Shown here: in pieces, positions 31,959-41,048 of the stretch
Layout of the letters: each line of letters opens with the position of its first letter
Numbering within the stretch: position 1 is the stretch's first letter
Origin: DATGZH01 sp035297265
GTDB lineage: Bacteria > Actinomycetota > Acidimicrobiia > Acidimicrobiales > RAAP-2
DNA: 64,000 nucleotides
Direction: 5' to 3'
Assembly: GCA_035297265.1 (NCBI GenBank)
Contig: DATGZH010000027.1
Coordinates: 20,942 to 84,941 of the forward strand
Notes under the pieces: generated by a model
Database searches by the model: none
The model's input: only the letters and a program-made list of their open reading frames with translations
What the model was told of the DNA's origin: nothing
Translations under genes and position numbers: made by a program

Positions 31959-33190
31959 CACCCGGCGCCCGGGACCCGCAACCAGATGAGCGGTTGGCCG
32001 TCTTGGACCCGCTCGCCTTCGGCGGCCAGCCAGCGCACCACCTCGCCCTCGAAGGGCGTGCGGACCTCGGTCACCCCGACCCGGCCGACCAGGTCGCCGA
32101 CGGCGATGCTCGACGAGCCGTCGGTGGACTCGGTACCCGGCAGGAGACCGGCCCCCGGGGCGGCGAGCGAGCGCTCAGGCGAGAAGATGCCGGCACAGGG
32201 GCTCACGACGACCCGCTCGGAGACGTAAAGGTGCTCACCCTCGTGGGCGTGGGCCTCGGCCCCCAGCCGACCCGTGGCGGCCACCGCGTCCATGAGGTTG
32301 TCGAGGTCGTCAGGCTTGGCCACCGCCACCGCCTGGGCGTCGGGCACGGCCCGGCGGGCCAGGCCGCTCAGCACGCCGCCCGGGCCCAGCTCGACGAGGG
32401 TGGTCGCCCCGAGGCCGGTCAGGGTCTCCAAGGTCTGGCGCCAGCGCACAGGGCTGCACAGCTGGGCCGAGAGGAGGCCGGGCCAGTCGGCCGGGTCGCC
32501 GTGGACCCGGGCGTCGACGTTGGCCACCATCGGCACCTCGGGGGCCCGGAAGACCACGTCGCCGAGGGCCTTCCTGAGGAGGGGACGGGCCGAGGCCATG
32601 AGCGGCGTGTGGAAGGCGCCCGAGACGGGGATGGCGAGCACCTTCTTGGCGCCCATCTCCTTGGCGATCGTCGTGACGGCGGCGAGAGCCTCCTTCGTAC
32701 CGGCCACCACCACCTGCCCCGGTGCGTTGAAGTTGGCCACCCAGGCGTCGCTCTCCGCCCGCTGGCAAGCGGCGGTGGCGTCGTCGTCGGAGATGCCGAG
32801 CAGCGCGGCCATCGTCCCCGGCTGGTCCTCGCCCGCTCGGGCCATCGCCTCGCCCCGGGCGGCCACGAGTCCGACGCCGTCCTCGAACGAGAGGGCGCCG
32901 CTCGCCACGAGGGCCGAGTACTCGCCGAGGCTGTGGCCGGCACAGGCCGCGGGGGAGAGGCCGAGTCGCTCGACCGCGTCGAGCACGACGAGGCTCACCA
33001 CGAACGTGGCCAGCTGGGCGTTGGCCGTCTCGGTGAGCACCTCCATCGAGGCGTCAAGGAGGAGCGACTCGATGTCGCGCTCGGCCGCCGCCGAGGCCTC
33101 GGCGACGACCTCCCACGACGGGTGCTCGACCCACTCGCGCCCCATGCCGGGCCGTTGGGAACCCTGGCCAGGGAAGGTGAACGCCAACAC
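31955..33190 (-). CDS. fabD: Malonyl-CoA:ACP transacylase with C-terminal biotinyl/lipoyl-like domain
   Basis: 411 residues. The first ~300 are a standard FabD: FTFPGQGSQ at the N-terminus, nucleophile Ser87 in AGHSLGEYSAL and the active-site His in PVSGAFHTPLM. The last ~90 residues form an extra domain: VVSPCAGIFSPE, GDLVGRVGVTEV, TPFEGEVVRWLAAEGERVQDGQPL. This is the beta-hammerhead pattern of biotinyl/lipoyl carriers, yet the modified Lys (AMKM or DKA) is missing. GTG 33190 is chosen for its GGAAAGAGAG site. A start 30 nt upstream is possible. Confidence 0.9.
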   Translation of the reverse strand: MLAFTFPGQGSQRPGMGREWVEHPSWEVVAEASAAAERDIESLLLDASMEVLTETANAQLATFVVSLVVLDAVERLGLSPAACAGHSLGEYSALVASGALSFEDGVGLVAARGEAMARAGEDQPGTMAALLGISDDDATAACQRAESDAWVANFNAPGQVVVAGTKEALAAVTTIAKEMGAKKVLAIPVSGAFHTPLMASARPLLRKALGDVVFRAPEVPMVANVDARVHGDPADWPGLLSAQLCSPVRWRQTLETLTGLGATTLVELGPGGVLSGLARRAVPDAQAVAVAKPDDLDNLMDAVAATGRLGAEAHAHEGEHLYVSERVVVSPCAGIFSPERSLAAPGAGLLPGTESTDGSSSIAVGDLVGRVGVTEVRTPFEGEVVRWLAAEGERVQDGQPLIWLRVPGAGW

Positions 33191-33335
33191 GCTCGCTCTC
33201 TTTCCGGTCTCCACGTCCACGCCGTCGAGTCAGCGCGGCGGGCGGTCGGCGGGGCCGACCGGGCGCACCAGTGTGGCACGGCCCCCGTTCGGCGTCCCGT
33301 TACCGGCCGGTCACCGTGCCGTCACGTGGGACACC

Positions 33336-34127
33336 TCACTCGGCCAGCCAGTCGAGGACCTCGGGCACGACGGTCGGGTCCTGGAAGAAGAAGGCGTGGC
33401 CCCCGTCGTAGGTGCGGAGCTCGGCCCGCGGGACCTGCGCCGCTATGGCCTGGGAGTTCTCGGGCGGGGCGATGCCGTCGTAGCGCCCGCAGGCGACGAG
33501 GGTGGGGCAGCTGATCCGGGGCAACCGGTCGTAGACGTCGTGACCCCGCCGGGCCTCGAGCTGGGCCGCCGCCCCCTCTGCCGCCGCCGGCGAAGCGGGC
33601 GCCCGGCGACGCTCGGCCACCATCTCCACCATGGCTCGGTCGCTCGGATGGGCGGCCAGCCACGCCGGCGTGAAGCGGGTGTCGAGGAGGGTCGGGTAGC
33701 GCGTCGCCCGCTCCTCGTCGGAGAGCGCGGCGAGCTCGTGGAGGGGGTAGGAGCCGCCGCCGCCACCCCCGGGTGAGGTGCAGAGGAGGGCGAGGCGGCT
33801 GACCCGCTCGGGCCAGGTCACCGCCATCTCCTGGGCCACCATCCCGCCGAAGCTCACGCCGATGAGGCGGGTGGTGTACCAGCCGAGCGCGTCGAGGAGG
33901 GCGAGGGCATCGGCCGCGTACTCGGCCATGCTGAACGGGCCGGTGCCGCCGGTCTTGCCGAGGCCGCGCTGGTCGTGGGCGAGCACGTCGAACCGGGCGG
34001 CGAAGGCGTCGACGATCGGCGCCGAGGTCTCGAGGTTGGCCCCCGAGCCGTTGCAGAAGAGCAGCCTCGGACCTTCCCCGCGTCGCTCGTAATAGAGCTC
34101 CATGCCGTTGGCGGCCAACGTAGGCAC
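33336..34127 (-). CDS. Alpha/beta-hydrolase
   Basis: 263-residue alpha/beta-hydrolase. The nucleophile Ser92 sits in LIGVSFGGMVAQE, the acid in CGRYDGIAPPENS, and the His in YDGGHAFFFQDP. The oxyanion-loop region is NGSGANLETS rather than the common HGxP. The substrate is unknown; close relatives include esterases and 3-oxoadipate enol-lactonase-like enzymes. GTG 34127 is preferred over GTG 34133 because TAACCT ends 6 nt before it and runs directly into the other. It diverges from the nitrilase-family gene. Confidence 0.85.
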   Translation of the reverse strand: MPTLAANGMELYYERRGEGPRLLFCNGSGANLETSAPIVDAFAARFDVLAHDQRGLGKTGGTGPFSMAEYAADALALLDALGWYTTRLIGVSFGGMVAQEMAVTWPERVSRLALLCTSPGGGGGGSYPLHELAALSDEERATRYPTLLDTRFTPAWLAAHPSDRAMVEMVAERRRAPASPAAAEGAAAQLEARRGHDVYDRLPRISCPTLVACGRYDGIAPPENSQAIAAQVPRAELRTYDGGHAFFFQDPTVVPEVLDWLAE

Positions 34128-34133
34128 GGCCAC

Positions 34134-34139
34134 AGGTTA
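34134..34139 (-). promoter_or_regulatory. Putative leaderless -10 element (TAACCT) for the alpha/beta-hydrolase gene
   Basis: TAACCT on the minus strand ends 6 nt before GTG 34127. The opposing nitrilase -10 box begins 19 bp away, so the two promoters overlap back to back. Confidence 0.5.
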
Positions 34140-34158
34140 CGACCGTCCAAGAGACCAC

Positions 34159-34164
34159 TACCCT
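34159..34164 (+). promoter_or_regulatory. Putative leaderless -10 element (TACCCT) for the nitrilase-family gene
   Basis: TACCCT ends 7 nt before the ATG at 34172. No ribosome-binding site is present. Confidence 0.5.
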
Positions 34165-34171
34165 GAGGCGG

Positions 34172-34999
34172 ATGCGGGCCGCCGTCGTCCAGCTCTCGGC
34201 CACCCAGGACAAAGAGACCAACCTGGAGCTGGCGGTGCGCACCGTGGAGCAGGCGGCCTCAGCGGGGGCCGAGCTCGTGGTCCTGCCCGAGGCGACGATG
34301 TGTGGCTTCGGGAGCCCCTCCACCGATCTCGCCGCCTCGGCCGAACCGCTCGACGGCCCGTTCGTGACCACGCTCGCCACGGTGGCCTCGGCCACCGGGG
34401 CCACGGTCGTCGCCGGCATGTTCGAGCCGGCATCGGACAGCCAACGGGTCTACAACACCGTCGTGGCCGTCAGCCCCGACGGGCTCCTCGGTCACTACCG
34501 CAAGCTCCATCTGTACGACGCGCTCGGCTGGCAGGAGTCACGACGAGTGGCTCCAGGCCACCCCGAGACCGACGGCGTGCTGGTCGTGCCGGTCGGCGAG
34601 TTCCGTCTCGGCGTGATGACCTGCTACGACCTGCGCTTCCCCGAAGTGACACGGACCCTCTGCGACGCCGGCGCTACGGCCCTCGCGGTGCCGGCCGCCT
34701 GGGTCGCTGGTCCCCGCAAGGCCGAGCAGTGGGCGACCCTCCTCGCCGCTCGGGCCATCGAGAGCACGTCGTACGTGCTCGCCGCGGCGCAACCGGCGCC
34801 GGACTACACGGGCTGCTCCACGATCATCGACCCGTCAGGCGAGGCCCTGGTGGTGCTCGATGACCTGTCTGATGCCCGGTGCCACGACCTCAGCCAGGCA
34901 CTCGGGTTCGCCGATCTCTCCGAGGCGGAGGTGGCGAGAGTGCGCGAGGTGCTGCCGGTCCTCGACCACCGCCGGTTCTCCGTGCTGCCCCGGCCTTGA
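34172..34999 (+). CDS. Carbon-nitrogen hydrolase (nitrilase superfamily)
   Basis: 275-residue amidase-type enzyme with the full catalytic triad: Glu40 in VVLPEATMCGFG, Lys111 in YRKLHLYDALG, and Cys151 in MTCYDLRFPE. The length and motifs fit Nit/omega-amidase or deaminated-glutathione amidase relatives better than true nitrilases. The substrate is not determined. It starts an apparent single-gene transcript. The next gene follows after about 195 nt with its own ribosome-binding site. Confidence 0.88.
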   Translation: MRAAVVQLSATQDKETNLELAVRTVEQAASAGAELVVLPEATMCGFGSPSTDLAASAEPLDGPFVTTLATVASATGATVVAGMFEPASDSQRVYNTVVAVSPDGLLGHYRKLHLYDALGWQESRRVAPGHPETDGVLVVPVGEFRLGVMTCYDLRFPEVTRTLCDAGATALAVPAAWVAGPRKAEQWATLLAARAIESTSYVLAAAQPAPDYTGCSTIIDPSGEALVVLDDLSDARCHDLSQALGFADLSEAEVARVREVLPVLDHRRFSVLPRP

Positions 35000-35193
35000 G
35001 GCAACGACCCCCTTCGCCCGTCGGTGCTGATCCGACGCCTCGCCCGCTCGCCTACGCACGGCGCCGCCCCCCGCTGTCCGCCGCACCTGAACGGATTGCC
35101 ACTCGAACTGGCAGTCCGAGGTGCGCAACGGTGGGTGACCCGCAGGTGACCTCCGGCTCGGTCGACCATCAGCGATGGGGAGGGAGGTAGGAG

Positions 35194-36570
35194 ATGCGGC
35201 TGACCGGACCGGTGACGGGGGGCGCCCACGGATGGGCCTTCGGGGGGCCGACGGTCGATGTGCCAGCCCTCGGCTATCGACAGGAGGAGTACTTCCTCGA
35301 GGGAACGGCCACCCGCTACGGACCAGCGAGCGGTTCGGACCTCGGACGGGATGGACGGTGGGATGTCCAACCGGTGGGAACGGCGCCCTACAAGACACGG
35401 ATGCTGGTGGTGCGACCCGAGGATCCGGCCGCGTTCAATGGAACCGTGCTGGTGTTCTGGAACAACGTCTCGGCCGGCTACGACAACATCGGTGGTGGGG
35501 AAAGCCCTGAGCTTTTCGAAGGCGGCTACGCGTACGTCGCGGTGACGGCGCAACGGGTCGGCGTGCACGGGACGACCGACAACCCACAGGGATTGCAGGC
35601 CTGGGACCCGGGCCGCTACGGATCGCTCTCCATCCTGAGCGACGACTACTCGTACGACATCTTCACGCAGGCGGCGAGCGTCGTGGCTCCCGCTCGCCAG
35701 CCGGGGGACATCGATCCAATGGCCGGTCTGAAGGTTCGCCGACTCGTCGCCCAGGGGGCCTCACAGTCCGCCGCCCGCCTCGCGACCTACCTCAACGCCG
35801 TCCAACCGGTTGGAGGACTCTTTGACGCCTTCCTCCTCCTCCTGTACTTCGGTGGCGGGACGCCTCTCGAAGTCGGCGACGCCGTCATGACCGTACAGGC
35901 CGCCAGCGAAGGGAGCGCTCCCCGAATCCCAGAAGGGAGGAATCTCTTGCGCGACGACCTCGGGATACCCGTCATGGTGGTGAACTCCGAGTGCGAGGCG
36001 ACCTCTTGCTACGCGGTGAGGCAACCCGACACCGACCGATACCGCTATTGGGAGGTCGCGGGTGCGTCACACGTCAGCCTGCAGGCCATCCGGTCGTCGG
36101 CACCCCGGTCGGAGCGTGACTTCGGGTTCTCGATGGCCATCGACGACGGCCTGGATGGTGTCAACCACATCTCCATCGCTCCAGTCGTCGACGCGGCGCA
36201 GCACCATTTGCAGGCCTGGATGACCGATGGCCTCGCGCCGCCGGCCCAGGCTCGAATCCAGTTCGCGGGCGATCCGCCGGAGATCGTGCGCGACGAGCAC
36301 GGGATCGCCCGAGGGGGCATCCGCCTTCCACCGGTCGACGTCCCGATGGCGCACAACAGTGCGATCCAGCGGTCACCAGACGCCTTTGCCCGTCTCGTCG
36401 GGTGCCACGAGCCCTTCTCGGCCGAGAAGATGCGAGAGCTCTACGGAAGCCGTGCACACTTCCTCCAGCTCTACGACCAGGCGGTCGAGGCCGCCGCCGC
36501 GGCTGGAGTGGTACTCCCTCGCGACATCGAACCGCTCATAGCCGAGGCGCGCACCGCGGTTGCTTTCTAA
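35194..36570 (+). CDS. Alpha/beta-hydrolase-domain protein (first copy)
   Basis: 458-residue protein of the 'alpha/beta hydrolase domain' family (Abhydrolase_10-like), distinct from ordinary lipases. Likely nucleophile Ser in RLVAQGASQSAARLATYL, acid in MVVNSECEATSCY, and His in WEVAGASHVSL. There is no signal peptide, so it is probably cytosolic. A GGGAGGTAGG ribosome-binding site precedes the ATG. The related protein at 38162 and the esterase-like protein at 47513 give three hydrolases in one transporter cluster, suggesting that an ester or lactone is processed after uptake. Confidence 0.82.
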   Translation: MRLTGPVTGGAHGWAFGGPTVDVPALGYRQEEYFLEGTATRYGPASGSDLGRDGRWDVQPVGTAPYKTRMLVVRPEDPAAFNGTVLVFWNNVSAGYDNIGGGESPELFEGGYAYVAVTAQRVGVHGTTDNPQGLQAWDPGRYGSLSILSDDYSYDIFTQAASVVAPARQPGDIDPMAGLKVRRLVAQGASQSAARLATYLNAVQPVGGLFDAFLLLLYFGGGTPLEVGDAVMTVQAASEGSAPRIPEGRNLLRDDLGIPVMVVNSECEATSCYAVRQPDTDRYRYWEVAGASHVSLQAIRSSAPRSERDFGFSMAIDDGLDGVNHISIAPVVDAAQHHLQAWMTDGLAPPAQARIQFAGDPPEIVRDEHGIARGGIRLPPVDVPMAHNSAIQRSPDAFARLVGCHEPFSAEKMRELYGSRAHFLQLYDQAVEAAAAAGVVLPRDIEPLIAEARTAVAF

Positions 36571-36677
36571 GAGGACCACCAGGGGTGGGCGGGCGTTGGC
36601 CGTTGACCCCGGGTAGCCCCGCACCCTCAGCGGCCTAGGCGGGCTCCCTGCTGAAGCGACCCGTCACTCGCTGACCA

Positions 36678-37934
36678 TCACGAGTTGGCCGACTTGGTCG
36701 CGAAGACGAGAGCCTTCGTGCCGACGTCGTAGTGGACCATGTAGACGGGTCCAAGTGCGAAGGGACGATTCGGCCCGAAGGAGATGGGTGAGCCGGTGCC
36801 TGGGATCGTGAGGTTCCTGAGCCCGTACCCCGCATGGACGAAGCTCGCAGCGGTCAGGTGCTTGCCGGCCGCTTTGGCGATCACGGCGAACAGGGCGAGG
36901 TCCGTGCAGGCGAGCTCGACGCTCATCCACGTGAATTGCGATCCCGGCGAGGTGGGGCTGTAGGCGTTGATGTGGTCGGAGGGATAGGCCTTCTTGACGA
37001 TGTGGACACACTGCTGGGTCCCGGCGTTGTCCCAGATGGCCTGGGGTGGCGTCAGAGGGCTCGACGTGACCACATTGCGCAGATAGGTCGGATTGTTGTC
37101 ACCAGCGACGTCGCCAGAGAGGTCGCTCTCGCTCGTCGCGACCCAGGACGGGTTGTAGGTGCTCTGGATGGCCGACAATCCCTGTGGCCATATGGCCGAC
37201 CCGTTGCCGACGGCAACGACTTCGGTGATGCCGTCTGACTTGAACCGTTGCGCGATCGCCGTCACCTGAGTGTTCGACGCGACGAGGTCACCCTGAGGAG
37301 CTGAGTCCACGGCCGTCGTGACGACGGGAACGTGGAGCTTCGTGAGCGTCGTCTGGACGATTTGGACCTCCGGTTGGTCGGACGTCGTGCCAGCGAAAAG
37401 GGCCACCTTCTTGCCTTTGAAGACACCTTGCTTGGCGAAGATCGACAGCTGAAGAGGATCGTAGGCCGAGGCGGGTGGGGTCAGCGTGAAGTTCTGCGCC
37501 AACCCTGAGGAGCCGCTGGTGGCGAGGATGGACGCGATGACCGGGACGCCATTCTGGAGGTAGCAGGTCGGCATGAGCGGTGCTATGGCCACGAAGACGT
37601 GGTCGTCCTGGGTGAGCTGGGTGCACGCAGTGGCCGCCGGTGCGGTGCCGGTTGGGTTCACCGCGACGATGTAGGGCACGATCTTGCGACCGTTGATCCC
37701 GCCGTGGGCGTTCATGTTGGCAATGATCGCGTTGAAGGCGTCGGGGATGCTCCCCCAGTTGAGGTTGACGCCGACGGCCTTGACTGCCGCGACATCGACG
37801 TAGGGGACCCCGACGCTGATCGTCGTCGCGGTCACCCCCTGGGTTCCGCTCGAGGCTCCGGCCGCTGGATCCACGCCGAGGAACCCGGACAGGACCGCGA
37901 GAAGCACCGTTCCAACGAAGAGACGCTTAACCAT
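36678..37934 (-). CDS. LIV-type ABC solute-binding protein (first copy)
   Basis: 418-residue exported binding protein of the branched-chain-amino-acid (LivK/Peripla_BP_6) class. Signal peptide: KRLFVGTVLLAVLSGFLG, cleavage probably after AAGA. The mature protein begins VTATTISVGVPYVD and has NAHGGINGRKIVPYIVAVNP and ATACTQLTQDDHVFVAI. No lipobox Cys is present. An AAAGGGGGG ribosome-binding site precedes the ATG, and a TACCCT box lies at 38009-38014 on this strand with a leader of about 75 nt. It is divergent from the hydrolase at 38162. The ligand is unknown. Confidence 0.88.
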   Translation of the reverse strand: MVKRLFVGTVLLAVLSGFLGVDPAAGASSGTQGVTATTISVGVPYVDVAAVKAVGVNLNWGSIPDAFNAIIANMNAHGGINGRKIVPYIVAVNPTGTAPAATACTQLTQDDHVFVAIAPLMPTCYLQNGVPVIASILATSGSSGLAQNFTLTPPASAYDPLQLSIFAKQGVFKGKKVALFAGTTSDQPEVQIVQTTLTKLHVPVVTTAVDSAPQGDLVASNTQVTAIAQRFKSDGITEVVAVGNGSAIWPQGLSAIQSTYNPSWVATSESDLSGDVAGDNNPTYLRNVVTSSPLTPPQAIWDNAGTQQCVHIVKKAYPSDHINAYSPTSPGSQFTWMSVELACTDLALFAVIAKAAGKHLTAASFVHAGYGLRNLTIPGTGSPISFGPNRPFALGPVYMVHYDVGTKALVFATKSANS

Positions 37935-38161
37935 GGAAACCCCCCTTTGGCAGAGTACGTCTCGCCCGGCGACCCGACCGAAACGTCGACCTGCTCGGTG
38001 GGTCGGCCAGGGTAAAGACGGTCTGACGAGGTGAACTCTGGCACAAGAACGACCGTCGTGCTCGTCGCCCGGCCGCGGTCACGCGGCCAGTTGAGCCAGC
38101 TGACCCGATGAAGTAGGACAAGGGCGACGAAGCGCTTCCGACCACCCGTCGAGGAGGAGCC

Positions 38162-39523
38162 ATGACCGTCGAGCCGGCCACGCTCAGCTGTCCAGCAGCG
38201 GTGGACCCGCCAGCTCGGTTCGTCCCGACCGGCCAGTTCCGGGGGGACGTCGGGCAGTTCGACTACGTCGAGGAAGAGTGGTTCGCCACAGGCGAGGCCG
38301 ACGGCCACCAGTACGCGACGGCGATGACCGTACGGCGTCCGAGGGACAGGGAGCGCTTCAGCGGCCTCGTGATCGTTGAGCCCGTTCACGCGGCGAGTGC
38401 CGCCCCTATCTGGATCTACACCTCGTCCTACCAGCTGCGCTCCGGCCACGGATGGGCGGCCGTCTGCTCCCAGAAGAGCGTGCTCGACACCTTCGTCAAG
38501 CCGGCGAACCCGGATCGCTACGCGGCACTCGAGATTTGGTCTGACGCTCCGTCGCTCGAAGCGGAGGGCCTCAACCCGATCAGCGTGCCGCGGGAGCCGG
38601 CGGCGTTTCAGGCCCGGATGGAACACATGCGGAAGATCAACGTGCTCTCGACGCCGATCCTGGCCCAGGTGGGGGCGGCGCTCGCCGGTCCGGCAGGTCC
38701 TTTCGCCGGCTTCGACGTCCGCCAGCTGATCCTGGCTGGGCACTCCCAGACGGGCGGCGTCGTGACCGACTACATCCTGAACGCGCACGACGTGGTGCGC
38801 CTCGATAACGGATCACCGGTCTACCAAGGGTTCTTCCCGACCGGGGCCCCGTCGGTGCAGTTCGGTCCCCGTGACGCCCCAATCCTCCAGGTGCTCAGCG
38901 ACGGCGACATCTCGAACCCGAACCGACCCGGGCGGCAGGGTCGTGTCTATCGGCGGGAGGACAGCGACGATCCGGGCGACGGCTACCGTCTCTACGAGCT
39001 GGCCGGGGTGTCTCACATGGGCACTCGCTACCCGCCGTACAGCGACAACGCGATGTGGCAGAACGATCCGCTCGGCACCGCGGGGAGCGTCCCCAAGGGC
39101 GCGCCGATGAACAGTCTGCCGCACGGTGAGTTGTTCAGCATGGCGCTCGACCACCTGGCGCAGTGGGTCTCTCGTGGCGTCGTCCCGCCCCGCGCCGACC
39201 GCATCGAGGTTGGCCCGGACGGCCTCTTCGCCAAGGACGAGTTCGGCAACAGTCGCGGAGGAGTCCGCTGCGTGCAGATGGACGTTCCCCGCCTTCGGTA
39301 CCTCCCGAACCCGGGTGTCGACGAGAGCGGGGCGCCGGCCTTCGGCGTCGTCGGCATCGAAGAACCCCTGACAGAAGAGCAGCTCAAGGGGCTGTACCGC
39401 GATCACGACGACTACGTGGAACGCTTCAACCACCGCCTCGACGAGCTGATCGCTCAAGGCTGGTTCCTCGTGGAGGATGCCGCCGAGATGCGTGCGGAGG
39501 CCGTGAACGCGGCGGTTCCCTGA
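38162..39523 (+). CDS. Alpha/beta-hydrolase-domain protein (second copy)
   Basis: 453-residue homologue of the 35194 protein. Likely nucleophile Ser in LILAGHSQTGGVVTDYIL, acid in VLSDGDISNP, and His in YELAGVSHMGTRYP. Both copies share a region near the C-terminus with FARLVG- or GVVGIEEPLTEEQLKGLY-type segments and a final acidic helix. A GAGGAGGAG ribosome-binding site precedes the ATG. It diverges from one solute-binding protein and precedes the other on the same strand, so the pairs hydrolase/binding protein look duplicated. Confidence 0.82.
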   Translation: MTVEPATLSCPAAVDPPARFVPTGQFRGDVGQFDYVEEEWFATGEADGHQYATAMTVRRPRDRERFSGLVIVEPVHAASAAPIWIYTSSYQLRSGHGWAAVCSQKSVLDTFVKPANPDRYAALEIWSDAPSLEAEGLNPISVPREPAAFQARMEHMRKINVLSTPILAQVGAALAGPAGPFAGFDVRQLILAGHSQTGGVVTDYILNAHDVVRLDNGSPVYQGFFPTGAPSVQFGPRDAPILQVLSDGDISNPNRPGRQGRVYRREDSDDPGDGYRLYELAGVSHMGTRYPPYSDNAMWQNDPLGTAGSVPKGAPMNSLPHGELFSMALDHLAQWVSRGVVPPRADRIEVGPDGLFAKDEFGNSRGGVRCVQMDVPRLRYLPNPGVDESGAPAFGVVGIEEPLTEEQLKGLYRDHDDYVERFNHRLDELIAQGWFLVEDAAEMRAEAVNAAVP

Positions 39524-39742
39524 GGCCGGCGGTGGCACAGAGGCTGGATTCCTCCCGCCTGCTGGCCGCGATCACATGGCGCTCCGGCACGTCTATCCTG
39601 CCAGGCGCTCGCGGGCTCCCATGCCGACGGCGCAGCGCGCCACCCCGAAGGCAGGGCCCAAGTCCCGACGCTTGGTCACGTTCACCGGACCCCAGGCGCA
39701 GACGATGGAGACGAGCAGCATCAGGTGTGCGGAAAGGACGAC

Positions 39743-41023
39743 ATGCGTAAGGCAGTAGCGGCTCTCGTCGGCCTCCTCGCGGCCACGACCGTACTGGTCC
39801 AGTTGGCCACGCTCGGCAACGCCGATGGTGCTCCGAACAGCCAGTCGGGCCAGGGCGTCACCTCTTCGAGCATCCGTGTCGGTATCACCTACCCGGACGT
39901 TGCGGCCATCCGCAACATCATCAACGTCAACCCCGGCGACTACCGGGTGGCGTACACCGCGCTGATCAACCAGCTCAACGCCCACGGTGGGATCAACGGG
40001 CGCAAGATCGTGCCGGTGTTCGCTCCGGTCGACCCGCTCGGGACCGCCGGGGCGGCTACCGCGTGCACGCAGTTGACTGAGGACGACAAGGTCTTCGTCG
40101 TCCTGGGGTTCTTCCAGGCTGCTGACACCGCCTGCTATCTGCAAACCCACGATGTCCCGATCATCGGCGCCTCGCTGAGCAGTACCGCGGCGGCACAGGC
40201 GAAGGCGCCGTGGTTCAACAACCTGATTTCCGATAGCAGCCTCGTGCCTAAGGAGATGGCCGTCTTCAAACAGGAGGGCGCGTTCACCGGGAAGAAGGTC
40301 GCCGTCGTGGGTCAGACGGCCGACCAGGCCGAGGTCAACCTGGTCGTCCCGGTGCTCCACAGACTGAAGGTCGATGTGGTGCAGGTCGCCATCAACGACG
40401 CACCGGGGACAGACACCGCCGCGCTGACCGCGCAGTACGCCATCATCGCCCAGAAATTCAAGTCGTCAGGGGCCAACCTCGTTGTCGCCGTCGGGAACGC
40501 GGGTCAGCAGTGGCCGAGGGCGCTCCAGAGCAATCAGAGCACCTATCTGCCGCGGCTCGTCACGACCGACTACACCACGTTGGACGCCTACGTGGCCGAC
40601 AAGGCCGGCTATTCGCAGGCCATTCTCCAAGGAGCTCTCACGGCGGGTGGGATCCCACCGCCCACGGTCATCTGGAACGACCCGGCCATGCGGCGCTGCG
40701 TCGCGACGATCCAGGCGGCGGAGCCCCATGCGGTCATCGCCAACCCCGTCACCGCGACCGCCTCCACGCCGGTCACCTACACGGCCCCCGAGGTCGCATG
40801 CACGCAGGTCGCGCTCTTCGCCGACATCGCGAAGGCCGCGGGGCCGACGTTGAACAACGAGACATTTCTCCGGGGCGGGGAGTCCCTCACGCACGTGACC
40901 CTCCCCGGTGGTGGCGGCACCTTCGACTTCAGTGGGGGCCACAACGACGGGAACGGCCCCGTGTTCGTCTACACCTGGGACCCGAAGGCCAACCAGCTCC
41001 GGCTGAAGACCACGGTGGGCTGA
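39743..41023 (+). CDS. LIV-type ABC solute-binding protein (second copy)
   Basis: 426-residue exported binding protein, paralogous to the one at 36678 (shared NAHGGINGRKIVP and ATACTQLTEDDKVFVVL). Signal peptide: RKAVAALVGLLAATTVLV, cleavage probably after ADGA. No lipobox. ATG 39743 is chosen because GGAAAGGA lies 8 nt upstream. An in-frame start 18 nt earlier lacks such a site. It probably delivers its ligand to the fused permease encoded at 44660. The differing ligand-binding halves suggest the two copies recognise related but not identical compounds. Confidence 0.88.
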   Translation: MRKAVAALVGLLAATTVLVQLATLGNADGAPNSQSGQGVTSSSIRVGITYPDVAAIRNIINVNPGDYRVAYTALINQLNAHGGINGRKIVPVFAPVDPLGTAGAATACTQLTEDDKVFVVLGFFQAADTACYLQTHDVPIIGASLSSTAAAQAKAPWFNNLISDSSLVPKEMAVFKQEGAFTGKKVAVVGQTADQAEVNLVVPVLHRLKVDVVQVAINDAPGTDTAALTAQYAIIAQKFKSSGANLVVAVGNAGQQWPRALQSNQSTYLPRLVTTDYTTLDAYVADKAGYSQAILQGALTAGGIPPPTVIWNDPAMRRCVATIQAAEPHAVIANPVTATASTPVTYTAPEVACTQVALFADIAKAAGPTLNNETFLRGGESLTHVTLPGGGGTFDFSGGHNDGNGPVFVYTWDPKANQLRLKTTVG

Positions 41024-41048
41024 GGGACCGAGCAGCTCGAGCGATCGG

